DNA of 48,787 nt from CAYHBO01 sp964354855 (lineage in GTDB: Bacteria > Babelota > Babeliae > Babelales > RVW-14), in assembly GCA_964354855.1 (NCBI GenBank), contig CAYHBO010000007.1, forward strand, positions 1-48,787. Reading direction: 5' to 3'. The translations under genes were made by a program, and so were the position numbers. This document shows positions 1 to 8,608 of this stretch, in pieces. The notes under the pieces are model-generated. The model made no database searches and was not told the origin of the DNA. It was given only the letters and a program-made list of their open reading frames with translations. How positions within the stretch are numbered: position 1 is the first letter of the stretch; every line of letters starts with the position of its first letter.

Positions 1-211
1 ATAATATATAATTGTAAAAATACAAGTCCTTACGTATTCTGATTTCTTAAAACTTAATATTCTTTGAATTTTAGGGATATTTAAGTGATCTTTGAGTGAA
101 TTTTGATGATTACCTGTAAAATCTGTTTGAAAAAAGATTGATCTCAAGTACAATGCTTTTCATTGGATGCATTGGGTAATGATGTTTGTTTAGTAAAGAA
201 AAGGAATTTTT
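1..211. other. AT-rich leader upstream of the first gene
   Basis: No open frame of note lies here. A weak promoter-like pair is visible: TTGAGT followed by TGTAAA at a spacing of about 17 bases, near positions 94-123, pointing toward the gene at 212. The ribosome-binding site AAGGAA lies just before that gene's ATG. The promoter is a visual match only. Confidence 0.3.
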
Positions 212-2128
212 ATGATATATATTTTTAGAAAAGAGATTAAAAAATGGCACATTGTGCTTTGGCTAGTCTTTATAGGACTCTGCTTTAGCAGTCTTCCGAT
301 GGTTTTTCGAGGAAGTTCTCGGTTGGATCAATCAAAAGTAGCCAAAGTTAATGGTGAAGTGATTACTCTTAAAGAATTTAAGCATGCTATGACTGAAACT
401 CAGATGAGACTTGATAACATAAAGCGTTATGCGCGTATGCTTGGTATTTCTGAGGATATTTTCTTACAAAACTACTATCAATCAGCTAACCCACATGAAA
501 TAGCACTTAAAACGGCCATTAAAGAAAAACTGATTGACCAAGTAAAAGAGCCATTTAATATTCATGTATCTGATGATGACCTTATGGAGCTCTTGGTGGC
601 CAGTATGCCTGAGGGGTTACTTGATGAACGCGGTCGTCTTAATATGAATGCATACGGTGAATTTGTACGTCGTATGGGTCTTACTCCTGATGAATTTGAA
701 TTAAGAAAAGAGGCTGAGATGAGTCGGCAACTTCTTGAGCAATTCGTTATGAATTCGTTTTATGTGCCTCGCTATATAAAACAAAGCTCCATCCAAGAAA
801 CAGCAGGGAAAAAAAGTTTTGTAATAGCGCTCTTTTCCTATGATCATTGTCTTGCCGAGATTAAAAAGGAATCGGTAGATAAAGCAGAACTGAACAAATT
901 TTATGAGCAGCATAAAGATGATTATCGCGTTTCTGAGAAAAAGCAGGCGCGTTTTTGGCGGATACATCCTACTACGTATGCAAAGCAGGTCGTGATCGAT
1001 GATCATGCGATTAATACTTACTATGAAAAAAATAAGTCATCACAGTTTCGTATTCCTCCTAAGATTCGCATTAGACGTATTATGTTTCATGGTGATCATG
1101 CAGCAGAACAAGCAAAAAAACTTCATGAAGAACTAAAAACACAACCGGCACTTTTTGCTGAAAAATCCGAGAAAGCTACTGAATTCTTCTCACGTGGCAC
1201 TTACGAAAAAGCGGTTGAGGATGCAGCTTTTAGACTTCTTTCTGTTGATGAAATATCTGATGTAGTAAAAAAAGAACAAGGGTATGAGCTCATTCAATTA
1301 GCAGAACGTATCAATGCGATTGAAGAATCCTTGGAAAAAGTAAGAGAACAGATTGTGAAAACGCTAACTGCGAAACGCTCTCTTGATACGCTTAAAGGTG
1401 ATCTTGAAAAGTTACTTCATCAAGCTAAAGAAGATGAAAATGCAGTTAATAGTTTCGTTGAATTACATGTACTTAAAACAGAAGAAAGCCCTTGGCTTGA
1501 TAAAGAATCTGTAAATAAACATGAAGTTCAAGGAGCTTTAGCAGAAAAGCTATTTTCTACTTCAAAGCGTCAATCAGAACGTGGCTATTTTTTTAATGGC
1601 GAGTCCTATGTTATTTACCAGTTGGTCGGCACTGAAAAATCATTCACGAAGCCTTTTGCATCGATTGCACCTGAACTTGAAGAGCGCTATGTTGCTTCTC
1701 GAGCTCAAGAGCTTCTTATGAAAACGGTTCATGCAAGTAAAGAAAAACTGGTGAATGGTCAAGTTTCCTTAGATTCTCTTGTGGAGCAATCTGGGGTTCA
1801 GTTGATCAATACTGGGTTAGTTTCTGTTGCAGATCAAGTGTCGGCATTCAAAGAGTTTAAACAGATTGCGACAAAAGCGTTTAAACTTACCGACAAAAAG
1901 CTTGTTTTACAGCAAAAAATTGGTTCAGATTGTTGTCTGGTGCAACTTAAGAATGAAGAACCTTTGACTGATAAGATTGATAATGATAAAATCCAATCTG
2001 AAATTAAACAAGAAATCTCTCAACAGGCACACAACCATGTGAACGGCTTTATTGCATCTTTAGAGAGAAATGCTAAGATAGAGCGATTTGATTCGAAGAT
2101 GACTACTCAAGTTGAGTCACAAAGTTAA
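212..2128 (+). CDS. PpiD/SurA-like periplasmic peptidyl-prolyl isomerase
   Basis: A 638-residue membrane-anchored foldase. A short cytoplasmic N-terminus is followed by one membrane segment at about residues 14-31, then a long soluble part, as in PpiD. Residues about 35-200 resemble the SurA/PpiD N-terminal chaperone domain (AKVNGEVITLKEF is the typical opening). Residues about 245-370 resemble a parvulin (PpiC) rotamase: a pattern of RRIMFH, then FFSRGTYEKAVEDAAF, then DEISDVVKKEQGYELIQL. The usual glycine-rich parvulin motif before the Phe is poorly kept, so isomerase activity may be weak. The family folds outer-membrane and exported proteins at the periplasmic face of the inner membrane. 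AAGGAA precedes the ATG. recA follows after a short gap. Confidence 0.8.
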   Translation: MIYIFRKEIKKWHIVLWLVFIGLCFSSLPMVFRGSSRLDQSKVAKVNGEVITLKEFKHAMTETQMRLDNIKRYARMLGISEDIFLQNYYQSANPHEIALKTAIKEKLIDQVKEPFNIHVSDDDLMELLVASMPEGLLDERGRLNMNAYGEFVRRMGLTPDEFELRKEAEMSRQLLEQFVMNSFYVPRYIKQSSIQETAGKKSFVIALFSYDHCLAEIKKESVDKAELNKFYEQHKDDYRVSEKKQARFWRIHPTTYAKQVVIDDHAINTYYEKNKSSQFRIPPKIRIRRIMFHGDHAAEQAKKLHEELKTQPALFAEKSEKATEFFSRGTYEKAVEDAAFRLLSVDEISDVVKKEQGYELIQLAERINAIEESLEKVREQIVKTLTAKRSLDTLKGDLEKLLHQAKEDENAVNSFVELHVLKTEESPWLDKESVNKHEVQGALAEKLFSTSKRQSERGYFFNGESYVIYQLVGTEKSFTKPFASIAPELEERYVASRAQELLMKTVHASKEKLVNGQVSLDSLVEQSGVQLINTGLVSVADQVSAFKEFKQIATKAFKLTDKKLVLQQKIGSDCCLVQLKNEEPLTDKIDNDKIQSEIKQEISQQAHNHVNGFIASLERNAKIERFDSKMTTQVESQS

Positions 2129-2150
2129 TTTACACGAGGAAAAATATTCA

Positions 2151-3233
2151 ATGTCAAAAGAAACAGCACCAAAAATAAACTCTCAGATTTCTGCTGAAAA
2201 GGCCAAGTCTCTTGAGGCTGCTTTCGCTCAGATTGATAAGCAGTTTGGTAAAGGATCTGTGATGCTTTTTGGATCAAAAGCATCAACGGGAATAGAAGTA
2301 ATTTCTACGGGATCAATTTTAATTGATGATGCTTTAGGTATTCATGGATTACCTCGTGGCAGAATTGTTGAAATATTTGGTCCTGAAGCTTCTGGTAAAA
2401 CTACTATGGCCTTACAGGTTGTTGCGCAGGCTCAAAAAAAAGGTGGTGTTTGTGCATTTATTGATGCTGAACATGCCATGGATCCTGTTTATACCGAAGG
2501 TATTGGTGTAAATATTAAAGAGCTAATTATTTCACAACCGGATTACGGTGAACAGGCGCTAGATATCGCTGAGATGCTGATTCGTTCTGGAGCTATCGAT
2601 GTTTTAATTATAGATTCAGTTGCAGCATTGGTTCCTAAGGCGGAACTTGAAGGAGATATGGGCGATCAACACATAGGATTACAAGCACGTCTTATGTCGC
2701 AAGCGTTACGTAAACTTACGCCGGTTGTACATAAATCTAAGACTGTTCTTATTTTTATTAATCAAATTCGTAGTAAAATTGGCGGGCTTCCTTTTGCAAG
2801 TAATGAAACAACAAGTGGCGGTAACGCATTAAAATTTTATGCATCGGTACGTCTTGACGTAAGACGCATTGCTACTCTTAAAAAGCAAGATCGTGCTTAC
2901 GGAAACCGTGTAGCGGTTAAAGTTGTAAAAAACAAAGTTGCATCGCCGTTCAAGCGAGCTGAGGTAGATCTTATTTTTGGTAAAGGGATTTGCAAAGAAC
3001 TTGATTTAATTGATGCTGCAATTGCTTGTGGTGTTATTCAGCAGTCAGGTTCATGGCTTGCTTATGGTGGTGAAAAATTAGGACAAGGTCGAGATAACTG
3101 CCTTAAAATTCTTGAAGAAGACAGTAAGCTCTTTGATAGTATGTATCAAAAAGTGTTAGATGTGATGGCGCAAAATCAAGGAAATTTACAAGGAACTATA
3201 CAGGGAAATATAAGTGAACAAGATACAAACTAA
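2151..3233 (+). CDS. recA: Recombinase RecA
   Basis: A 360-residue RecA, the ATP-dependent strand-exchange protein of homologous recombination and the SOS co-protease. Walker A is GPEASGKTT at residues 77-85. The MAW signature region (ALRKL), the Walker B-type segment VLIIDSVAAL, loop 1 (ELEGDMGDQHIGLQARLMS) and loop 2 (NQIRSKIGG followed by ETTSGGNALKFYASVRLD) are all present. A longer frame opens at a TTG at 2112, but the ATG at 2151 is preceded by ACGAGGA and matches the family start, so it was chosen. Length is normal. The last codons overlap the start of infC by 20 bases, which suggests translational coupling. No LexA-like operator was recognised upstream. Confidence 0.97.
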   Translation: MSKETAPKINSQISAEKAKSLEAAFAQIDKQFGKGSVMLFGSKASTGIEVISTGSILIDDALGIHGLPRGRIVEIFGPEASGKTTMALQVVAQAQKKGGVCAFIDAEHAMDPVYTEGIGVNIKELIISQPDYGEQALDIAEMLIRSGAIDVLIIDSVAALVPKAELEGDMGDQHIGLQARLMSQALRKLTPVVHKSKTVLIFINQIRSKIGGLPFASNETTSGGNALKFYASVRLDVRRIATLKKQDRAYGNRVAVKVVKNKVASPFKRAEVDLIFGKGICKELDLIDAAIACGVIQQSGSWLAYGGEKLGQGRDNCLKILEEDSKLFDSMYQKVLDVMAQNQGNLQGTIQGNISEQDTN

Positions 3234-3783
3234 AGGCGCAGATCCAAAAGAAGGACTTCAGGAGAAGTATCTGATTAATGAACAGATTAAAGAAGATCAG
3301 ATTTATGTTATCACGCATGAAGGTGAAAACCTTGGGTTGATCCCGCGAAGAGATGCTCTTACAAGAGCAGAAGAAGCGAGCCTTGACTTAGTACAAGTTG
3401 GGGACAAAGATGGCGTTCCCGTAACAAAAATCATGGATTTCGGAAAATTTTCTTACGCAAAGAAGAAACAACTTGGTGATTCAAAGAAACATCAAAAGGT
3501 TACACAGCTTAAAGAGATAAAATTTCGGCCAAATATTGGTGATCAAGATTACAAAACCAAGCTAAAAAAAGCCGAAGAATTTTTTCTTGATGGTAAGAAA
3601 GTTAAGTTTACTTTACAGTTTAAAGGACGTGAAGTTACCATGATTGATCAGGTTGCGCCGCAAATATTTGAAAAAATTGCGGTAGATCTATCAACCAAAG
3701 GACTTGGAGAATTAATCGAAGAGAAGGATCAACGAAGTGGTAATTTCTGGTCAAAAATATATTTTATAAAATCAAAAAAATAA
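3214..3783 (+). CDS. infC: Translation initiation factor IF-3
   Basis: A 189-residue IF-3, which binds the 30S subunit, blocks premature 50S joining and proofreads start codons. The N-domain opens with YLINEQIKEDQIYVI and continues with RRDALTRAEEASLDLVQV and MDFGKFSYAKKKQ. The C-domain has LKEIKFRPNIGDQDYKTKLKKA and VKFTLQFKGREV. The frame opens with GTG inside the recA end, preceded by CAGGGAAATA. IF-3 genes often use rare starts (AUU in E. coli) for autoregulation, so the non-ATG start is in keeping. It heads the classic infC-rpmI-rplT order. Confidence 0.97.
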   Translation: MNKIQTKGADPKEGLQEKYLINEQIKEDQIYVITHEGENLGLIPRRDALTRAEEASLDLVQVGDKDGVPVTKIMDFGKFSYAKKKQLGDSKKHQKVTQLKEIKFRPNIGDQDYKTKLKKAEEFFLDGKKVKFTLQFKGREVTMIDQVAPQIFEKIAVDLSTKGLGELIEEKDQRSGNFWSKIYFIKSKK

Positions 3784-3809
3784 GTTTTAAACAATCATAA
3801 GAGGGTACA

Positions 3810-4004
3810 ATGCCTAAAGTAAAAACACATTCATCGAGCAAAAAAAGATTTAAAAAAACTAAGAGTGGTTTAATTAAGAGAACCCAAGCTTTCAGACGGC
3901 ATCATGCGTGGGCAAAGTCAGCTAAGCGTATTAGAGGGTTAAGATCAGAATCTTACGTGCATGCGTCTAACGCAAAAAGAATTGCAATGCTTATTCCTTA
4001 CTAG
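3810..4004 (+). CDS. rpmI: Large ribosomal subunit protein bL35
   Basis: A 64-residue, strongly basic protein starting MPKVKTHSSSKKRFKKTKSG, the standard bL35 opening, with the internal RRHHAWAKSAKRIRGL segment. It is a structural protein of the 50S subunit. GAGGGT lies before the ATG. It sits between infC and rplT, as in most bacteria, and is probably cotranscribed with them. Confidence 0.96.
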   Translation: MPKVKTHSSSKKRFKKTKSGLIKRTQAFRRHHAWAKSAKRIRGLRSESYVHASNAKRIAMLIPY

Positions 4005-4079
4005 ATTTGCCTTTCTTCTTAGCTTGTATGTCGAGTATACATTTTATTAAATGAACTTTTAAAATTTGAGGAATTAAAA

Positions 4080-4427
4080 ATGTCTAGAGTCAAAAGAGGT
4101 GTTACCACCAAAAGGCGCCATAAGCGTTTATTAAAACAAACTAAAGGTTTTTGGGGTCAACGTAAAAATATTTTCAAACGCGCAAAAGAAACCTTAATGA
4201 GAGCTCTTGCTTTTGCTTATAAAGGTAGAAAATTAAGAAAAAGAGACTTTAGAGCACTGTTTATTGAACGTATCAATGCAGCTTGTCGTCAACATGATCT
4301 GTCTTATTCCGTTTTTATCCACGGCCTTAAAAAGTTACAAGTACAGATCAATCGTAAAATGCTTAGCCAATTAGCTATCTTTGAACCGGAAGCATTTGCC
4401 AACTTGGTAAGTCTTGCAAAAAACTAA
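4080..4427 (+). CDS. rplT: Large ribosomal subunit protein bL20
   Basis: A 115-residue bL20, an early 23S rRNA-binding assembly protein of the 50S subunit. The family opening MSRVKRGVTTKRRHKRLLK and the segments AYKGRKLRKRDFRALFIERINAA and SYSVFIHGLKK are visible. GAGGAA precedes the ATG. In other bacteria bL20 represses its own operon by binding the leader mRNA. The 75-base gap after rpmI shows no obvious mimic of its rRNA site by eye. Confidence 0.96.
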   Translation: MSRVKRGVTTKRRHKRLLKQTKGFWGQRKNIFKRAKETLMRALAFAYKGRKLRKRDFRALFIERINAACRQHDLSYSVFIHGLKKLQVQINRKMLSQLAIFEPEAFANLVSLAKN

Positions 4428-4431
4428 AACC

Positions 4432-4500
4432 CTTGCATAAAACTTTCTGTTAAGAGTAACCTGCTTTTAACAAGATGTTTTATAGGTATATTCTTGCAAG
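4432..4500 (+). other. Long imperfect hairpin after rplT
   Basis: The outer arms CTTGCA (4432-4437) and TGCAAG (4495-4500) enclose ATAAAAC (4437-4443) paired with GTTTTAT (4477-4483). These enclose TGTTAAGAG paired with CTTTTAACA with one mismatch. No T-run follows, so it is not a standard intrinsic terminator. It may be an attenuator, an mRNA processing site or a structured 5' leader for the coiled-coil gene at 4515. Confidence 0.5.
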
Positions 4501-4514
4501 TAAGGGGATAAAAG

Positions 4515-4760
4515 ATGGTCGGTGGTTGGGAAGAGTTAGAACAAAAAGTTCTTCAAGTAATTAAGAAAAATACTGACTTGTTAGCGCTCAATGAAAAACT
4601 TCAGTTTGACAATGAAGTTTTAAAGGAAAAAGTAGATCATTTAGAATTACTTCTCCTGAAAGACAATGCATCGCTACAGTCACTTGAAGATGAGAAAAAA
4701 GTAATAAAAAATTCTATTGAGTTAATGCTTAACAGTATTAGCTCGATAGAGAACGCTTAA
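4515..4760 (+). CDS. Short coiled-coil protein, ZapB-like
   Basis: An 81-residue, almost entirely helical protein. Heptad-like leucines run from about residue 8 to 60 (LALNEKLQFDNEVLKEKVDHLELLLL). Size, composition and position directly before zapA resemble ZapB, the coiled-coil partner of ZapA at the division ring, but coiled coils carry little family signal and the name is inferred from context. AAGGGG lies before the ATG. The stop is 15 bases before the zapA start, so the two are probably translated from one mRNA. Confidence 0.6.
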   Translation: MVGGWEELEQKVLQVIKKNTDLLALNEKLQFDNEVLKEKVDHLELLLLKDNASLQSLEDEKKVIKNSIELMLNSISSIENA

Positions 4761-4775
4761 CGATGTGTTGCGATT

Positions 4776-5036
4776 ATGCAAAAGACATTGAAAATTTCCG
4801 TACAGGATAAAGTTTATACGATTACTACCGATGAAGATGAGCAGTGCGTTGTACGTGCGATGCATCGTGTCAATCAGATACTTAAACCTGAAGTAAATCC
4901 TAAGATCGATTCTGGCCGAAATCTCGTTTTACCCATATTACAACTTGCGGTAGAACTTGAAAAAACACTGGATCAATTACAAGAAACGGGTATACGGATT
5001 GCTTTACTGGAAAAGGTAGTGTCTGAATCGTTATAA
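4776..5036 (+). CDS. zapA: Cell division protein ZapA-like
   Basis: An 86-residue protein with the ZapA layout: a short beta-rich start (LKISVQDKVYTITTDEDEQ), then a helix with ALL-type hydrophobic spacing (AMHRVNQIL), then a coiled coil (LPILQLAVELEKTLDQLQETGIRIALLEKVV). ZapA bundles FtsZ filaments at the division septum. No strong ribosome-binding site is seen, and the close upstream stop suggests coupling to the coiled-coil gene. The order zapA-rny-ymdB follows. Confidence 0.72.
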   Translation: MQKTLKISVQDKVYTITTDEDEQCVVRAMHRVNQILKPEVNPKIDSGRNLVLPILQLAVELEKTLDQLQETGIRIALLEKVVSESL

Positions 5037-5196
5037 AGTTACTTTGTGCAGACGAACTTGCGTTCTAGCTTATCAATATCACCCATCTATCAGTTGCATA
5101 GTTTACTCTATGTAGCCGTTCTCCTTTTCTTATAGGTAAAAACTTGGCTATACACTTTTACGTGTGTGGCATTTTTCGTTAAGGAAAGATGGAAAA
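5037..5196. other. Intergenic region between zapA and rny
   Basis: About 160 bases without a coding frame. Small hairpins are visible (GAAC-TTGC-GTTC; CATAG-TTTACT-CTATG; a loop closed by ACAC and GTGT), and AAGGAAAG precedes the rny start. In several bacterial groups the 6S RNA gene lies beside zapA, so this is a place to check, but nothing here identifies 6S RNA. Confidence 0.3.
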
Positions 5197-6756
5197 ATGA
5201 TAAGCATAGAAATGTTAATGTTTGGAGGCACTGGAGTAATCTCCGGGGTACTTCTTATGTTTGCGTACATGAGAAGTAAAAATAGCCAGCTCTTGCAAGC
5301 ACAATCGCTCAGCAAAGATTTGTTGAGAAAGACGCAAGAAGCCATAGAGCTTGATCGCAGAAATGCAGCTCTTGATCTGAAAAAAGATCTTTATAAGAAA
5401 CGCAGCGACTTTGAACTTGAAATCAAAAAAACGCGCATTGACATGCAGCGCCTAGATGCAAAAAATCAAAAAAAAGAAGATGCCCTCGATCAACGAGAGC
5501 TCCTTCTTGATGATTTACGTAAAGAACTACAAACAAAAGAGCGAGACTTAACACGTCGACTTGATGGCCTTGCGATTAATGAGCTTAAAGTTAAAAAATT
5601 ATACGATGAGCTTGTACTAAAACTTGAACGCATTAGTGGCATGAAAGAGGACGAAGCTAAACGCATTCTATTCGAAAATTTACAAAAAGAAGTAAAGCTT
5701 ACGAACTTGAAATGGATTGCAAAATCTGAAGAAGAGGCTCGTGAGACCGCTAAACAAAAAACAATCAATATTCTTGCTACCACCATGCAACGCTACCTTT
5801 CAGAACAGGTAACGTTACATTCATCGAGTGTTATTCATCTTCCTAACGAGGAAATGAAGGGTCGTATCATCGGTAAAGAAGGAAGAAATATCAAAGCGCT
5901 GGAAATGGCGACCGGTATGGAATTTGTGATTGGCGATACACCTGAAATTATTACCATCTCAGGGTTTAATCCTATTCGTCGTGAAGTTGCTCGTCTTACC
6001 TTAGATAAGCTTATTCAAGATGGTAGAATCAATCCAACTCGCATTGAAGAGACCGTTGAAAAGTGCGAAAAAGAACTTGAACAGACTATGCAAGAAGCTG
6101 GTCAGCAAACGGTTCTTGAGTTTGGCTTAAGCGGTGTTCATCCTGAAATAATTAAATTGCTCGGTAAACTTTATGTCCGTACCAGCTATACGCAAAATCA
6201 GTTAGTTCATTGTAAAGAAGTTGCTTATTTTTCACGCATGATTGCCGCAGAACTTGGGTTAGACCAATTACTTGCAGCACGTGCTGGTCTTTTACATGAT
6301 ATTGGTAAAGCAGTTTCTGCAGACGTTGAAGGTCCGCATGCGCTTATCGGTGCAGATCTTGCTAAGGAATATGGCGAAGATCCTATCGTCGTGAATGCAA
6401 TTGCTTGCCATCATGAAGATGTGCCACCTACTTCGATTTACGGATTTATTGTTCATCTTGCCGATGCTATCTCGGCTTCTCGTCCAGGAGCTCGCAAAGA
6501 AACCTTGTCAACTTACATTAAGCGTCTTGAGCAACTTGAAGAGATTGCTAATAGTTTTGATGGGGTGAAAAAGGCTTATGCCTTACAAGCAGGACGTGAA
6601 ATTCGTATCATTGTTAATGAAGATATTCTTGATGATGATAAGGCTGAAATTTTAGCTCGTGATATTGCAAAACGTGTTGAAGAAGAAATGGCTTTCCCTG
6701 GTGAAATTAAAGTTAACGTTATTCGTGAGAAACGCTTTATTCAGGCTGCACGATGA
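5197..6756 (+). CDS. rny: Ribonuclease Y
   Basis: A 519-residue RNase Y, the membrane-anchored endoribonuclease that starts mRNA decay. The order of parts is typical: one N-terminal membrane segment (about residues 7-25), a long charged coiled coil to about residue 180, a KH RNA-binding domain (EEMKGRIIGKEGRNIKAL, near 215-235), then an HD domain (LLHDIGKA, H367/D368, and ACHHEDVPP). The C-terminal SFDGVKKAYALQAGREIRI segment is also standard. A GTG at 5164 would add 11 residues, but the ATG at 5197 has AAGGAAAG upstream and gives the family N-terminus. Its stop overlaps the ymdB start by four bases (ATGA). Confidence 0.96.
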   Translation: MISIEMLMFGGTGVISGVLLMFAYMRSKNSQLLQAQSLSKDLLRKTQEAIELDRRNAALDLKKDLYKKRSDFELEIKKTRIDMQRLDAKNQKKEDALDQRELLLDDLRKELQTKERDLTRRLDGLAINELKVKKLYDELVLKLERISGMKEDEAKRILFENLQKEVKLTNLKWIAKSEEEARETAKQKTINILATTMQRYLSEQVTLHSSSVIHLPNEEMKGRIIGKEGRNIKALEMATGMEFVIGDTPEIITISGFNPIRREVARLTLDKLIQDGRINPTRIEETVEKCEKELEQTMQEAGQQTVLEFGLSGVHPEIIKLLGKLYVRTSYTQNQLVHCKEVAYFSRMIAAELGLDQLLAARAGLLHDIGKAVSADVEGPHALIGADLAKEYGEDPIVVNAIACHHEDVPPTSIYGFIVHLADAISASRPGARKETLSTYIKRLEQLEEIANSFDGVKKAYALQAGREIRIIVNEDILDDDKAEILARDIAKRVEEEMAFPGEIKVNVIREKRFIQAAR

Positions 6757-7586
6757 CGAATATCGTAATAAAAATAATGGTTATAGGCGATGTAGTTGGA
6801 GGCCCCGGCCTCCAACTATGCCGCAAATGGATTCCTTTACTCAAAGAAAAACATAAACTTGATGCCGTTTTTGTGAATGGTGAAAATGCTGCTAAAGATG
6901 GTAAGGGAATTAATGCTGAAGATATTATTTCCCTGAAAGAAAGTGGCACTACCGTGATTACTACCGGTAACCATGCGTGGGACCAAAAAAATGTCTATGC
7001 CGCCTTACAAGAACGGGATGACATTGTTCGTCCTATCAATTTCCCCTCTGGATGCCCTGGAAAAGGGTATACATTCTTCTTTGCTGGCGATTATCGTTGT
7101 GCGGTCATTAATGTTCATGGTCGTGTTTTTATCAATGATGCACTTGATTGTCCCTTTAAGGCGATGGAATCGGTCCTCTCCTTTATTCGTACCAAAACCA
7201 ATCTGATCTTTGTTGATTTTCATGGTGAAGCAACCTCTGAGAAAAAGACGATGGGACGATTTCTTGATGGTAAAGTTTCCGCTGTGTGGGGCACACATAC
7301 TCATGTGCAAACTGCGGATGAGATGATTTTCCCAGGAGGAACCGCTTTTATTACCGATCTTGGCAGTTGTGGCGCCTTGTATTCGGTAATTGGATTTGAA
7401 TATGAACCTATTCTGCAGCGTATGATGGTCCATCATAAATTTGGTAAGCTAACGGTAGATGAAAAAGGACCGATGGTCTTGAGTGGTATACTGATCAGTA
7501 TTGATGCAATAACAGGAAAAGCGATTAACATAGAACGTCTTCGTATCGTTGATCATGATATAAACATTCAATCAACTCATAAATAG
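6753..7586 (+). CDS. ymdB: YmdB-family metallophosphoesterase
   Basis: A 277-residue member of the TIGR00282/YmdB family, dimetal phosphoesterases shown in Bacillus to hydrolyse 2',3'-cyclic nucleotides. Metal-binding motifs are in place: IGDVVG (D13), NGENAA, TGNHAWD, DFHGEATSEK and WGTHTHVQTAD. The ATG overlaps the rny stop by four bases, so translation is coupled. The rny-ymdB pairing is conserved in many phyla and suggests a joint role in RNA turnover. The early codons include a perfect 12-bp inverted repeat, described separately. Confidence 0.92.
   Translation: MTNIVIKIMVIGDVVGGPGLQLCRKWIPLLKEKHKLDAVFVNGENAAKDGKGINAEDIISLKESGTTVITTGNHAWDQKNVYAALQERDDIVRPINFPSGCPGKGYTFFFAGDYRCAVINVHGRVFINDALDCPFKAMESVLSFIRTKTNLIFVDFHGEATSEKKTMGRFLDGKVSAVWGTHTHVQTADEMIFPGGTAFITDLGSCGALYSVIGFEYEPILQRMMVHHKFGKLTVDEKGPMVLSGILISIDAITGKAINIERLRIVDHDINIQSTHK
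6793..6818. repeat. Near-perfect 26-bp inverted repeat in the ymdB start region
   Basis: The arm TAGTTGGAGGCC (6793-6804) and its exact reverse complement (6807-6818) are separated by only CC. It lies about 40 bases inside ymdB and encodes the VVGGPGLQL stretch just after the first metal ligand. The GC-rich stem would be stable in mRNA and stands out against AT-rich surroundings. Confidence 0.85.
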
Positions 7587-7590
7587 TTTT

Positions 7591-8598
7591 ATGCTGTTTG
7601 TTTTTTTTTCTAAGCGTCTTTTTAGTAGGTTTTTCCTGCTTGCAGTTTGCCTTGTGTTGGTTTTTTCTACCGCACATTTCTTTGTTCGTCTTTCAGCGGT
7701 TAATTTTTTAACCCTTATCCCTATTATTTTTGGCATTATGGTTCCCATGGTTCTTCAGTACGTTATTCCTATTGCGTCAGGTGCAGCCGTATATTTAACG
7801 ATTGGTGAATGTACTCAGCGACAAGAAACATTAGTGTTATATTTTCTTCGTCACTCTCAAATGATTTTTGGTGGAGTCATTCTTCTCTTCTCTTTTTTGG
7901 TTGCTCTTTTTTACGCTTTTCTTATTTTTTCATGGGTTCCTCAAAGTTATACTTATGGAAAAGAAGCGTTAGTACGTTTGGCTCAGCAGCAATTCTTACA
8001 CTATCAACCAAATTGTGTTCATGAACCGATGCCAGGATTGTCTCTTATTTTTCAAGGTAAACAGAGGCTAGATAGTTCTACGGTTAATCTAGAACATCTT
8101 TTTTTATCGTTTAAAAATAAACAAGAAACCTATTACTTTACTGCGCAACAGGGAGTGGTAACCGATACGGTGTTTTTTCTTACCAATGGATCATTGTTGT
8201 ATCAATCAGGGAAAGAACATTATTACTCGTCGTTTAATCGAACATCTTTTGATATTAAAAAACTAATTCAATCTTACGATCACTCCGATAAAAATAAGTT
8301 GCCAATGAAATATCTTTCATGGAATCAAGTGACAATCATTGAGCAGCATAAGCGATGTGCCAATGTGCTGTGGCAATTTTTATTACCGATTATTATTTTT
8401 TTAGGATCATTTTTCCTTAAGCCCCGAAAAAATGTCATACTTGAAGCGTTCTTTTTATCAGGTTTTATCTTTTTACTTATGTATATTTTTCTAACGATTG
8501 GTCAGGTGATTGATGGTGTCGGTGGCTTGGGTTTCTTTTATTTACCACCAATTTTGATATTCTGTTTTTGTTTATATCATTACCAACATTGTAGTTAA
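7591..8598 (+). CDS. LptF/LptG (YjgP/YjgQ)-family permease, divergent
   Basis: A 335-residue membrane protein with the LptF/G topology. There are three N-terminal membrane segments (about residues 9-32, 38-62, 92-118), a soluble middle (about 120-255), then three C-terminal segments (about 258-275, 284-305, 312-330). The segment VPMVLQYVIPIASGAAVYLTIG matches the characteristic LptF/G second helix. LptF/G with LptB extract lipopolysaccharide-like lipids from the inner membrane. It starts four bases after the ymdB stop and is probably cotranscribed. Only one such gene is in the window. Whether it is LptF or LptG cannot be decided by eye. Confidence 0.75.
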   Translation: MLFVFFSKRLFSRFFLLAVCLVLVFSTAHFFVRLSAVNFLTLIPIIFGIMVPMVLQYVIPIASGAAVYLTIGECTQRQETLVLYFLRHSQMIFGGVILLFSFLVALFYAFLIFSWVPQSYTYGKEALVRLAQQQFLHYQPNCVHEPMPGLSLIFQGKQRLDSSTVNLEHLFLSFKNKQETYYFTAQQGVVTDTVFFLTNGSLLYQSGKEHYYSSFNRTSFDIKKLIQSYDHSDKNKLPMKYLSWNQVTIIEQHKRCANVLWQFLLPIIIFLGSFFLKPRKNVILEAFFLSGFIFLLMYIFLTIGQVIDGVGGLGFFYLPPILIFCFCLYHYQHCS

Positions 8599-8608
8599 GG
8601 AAATAGTA

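Noticed and set aside
7005..7436. 143-codon reverse frame
   Set aside because: It is entirely antisense to ymdB, with no ribosome-binding site; a shadow frame.
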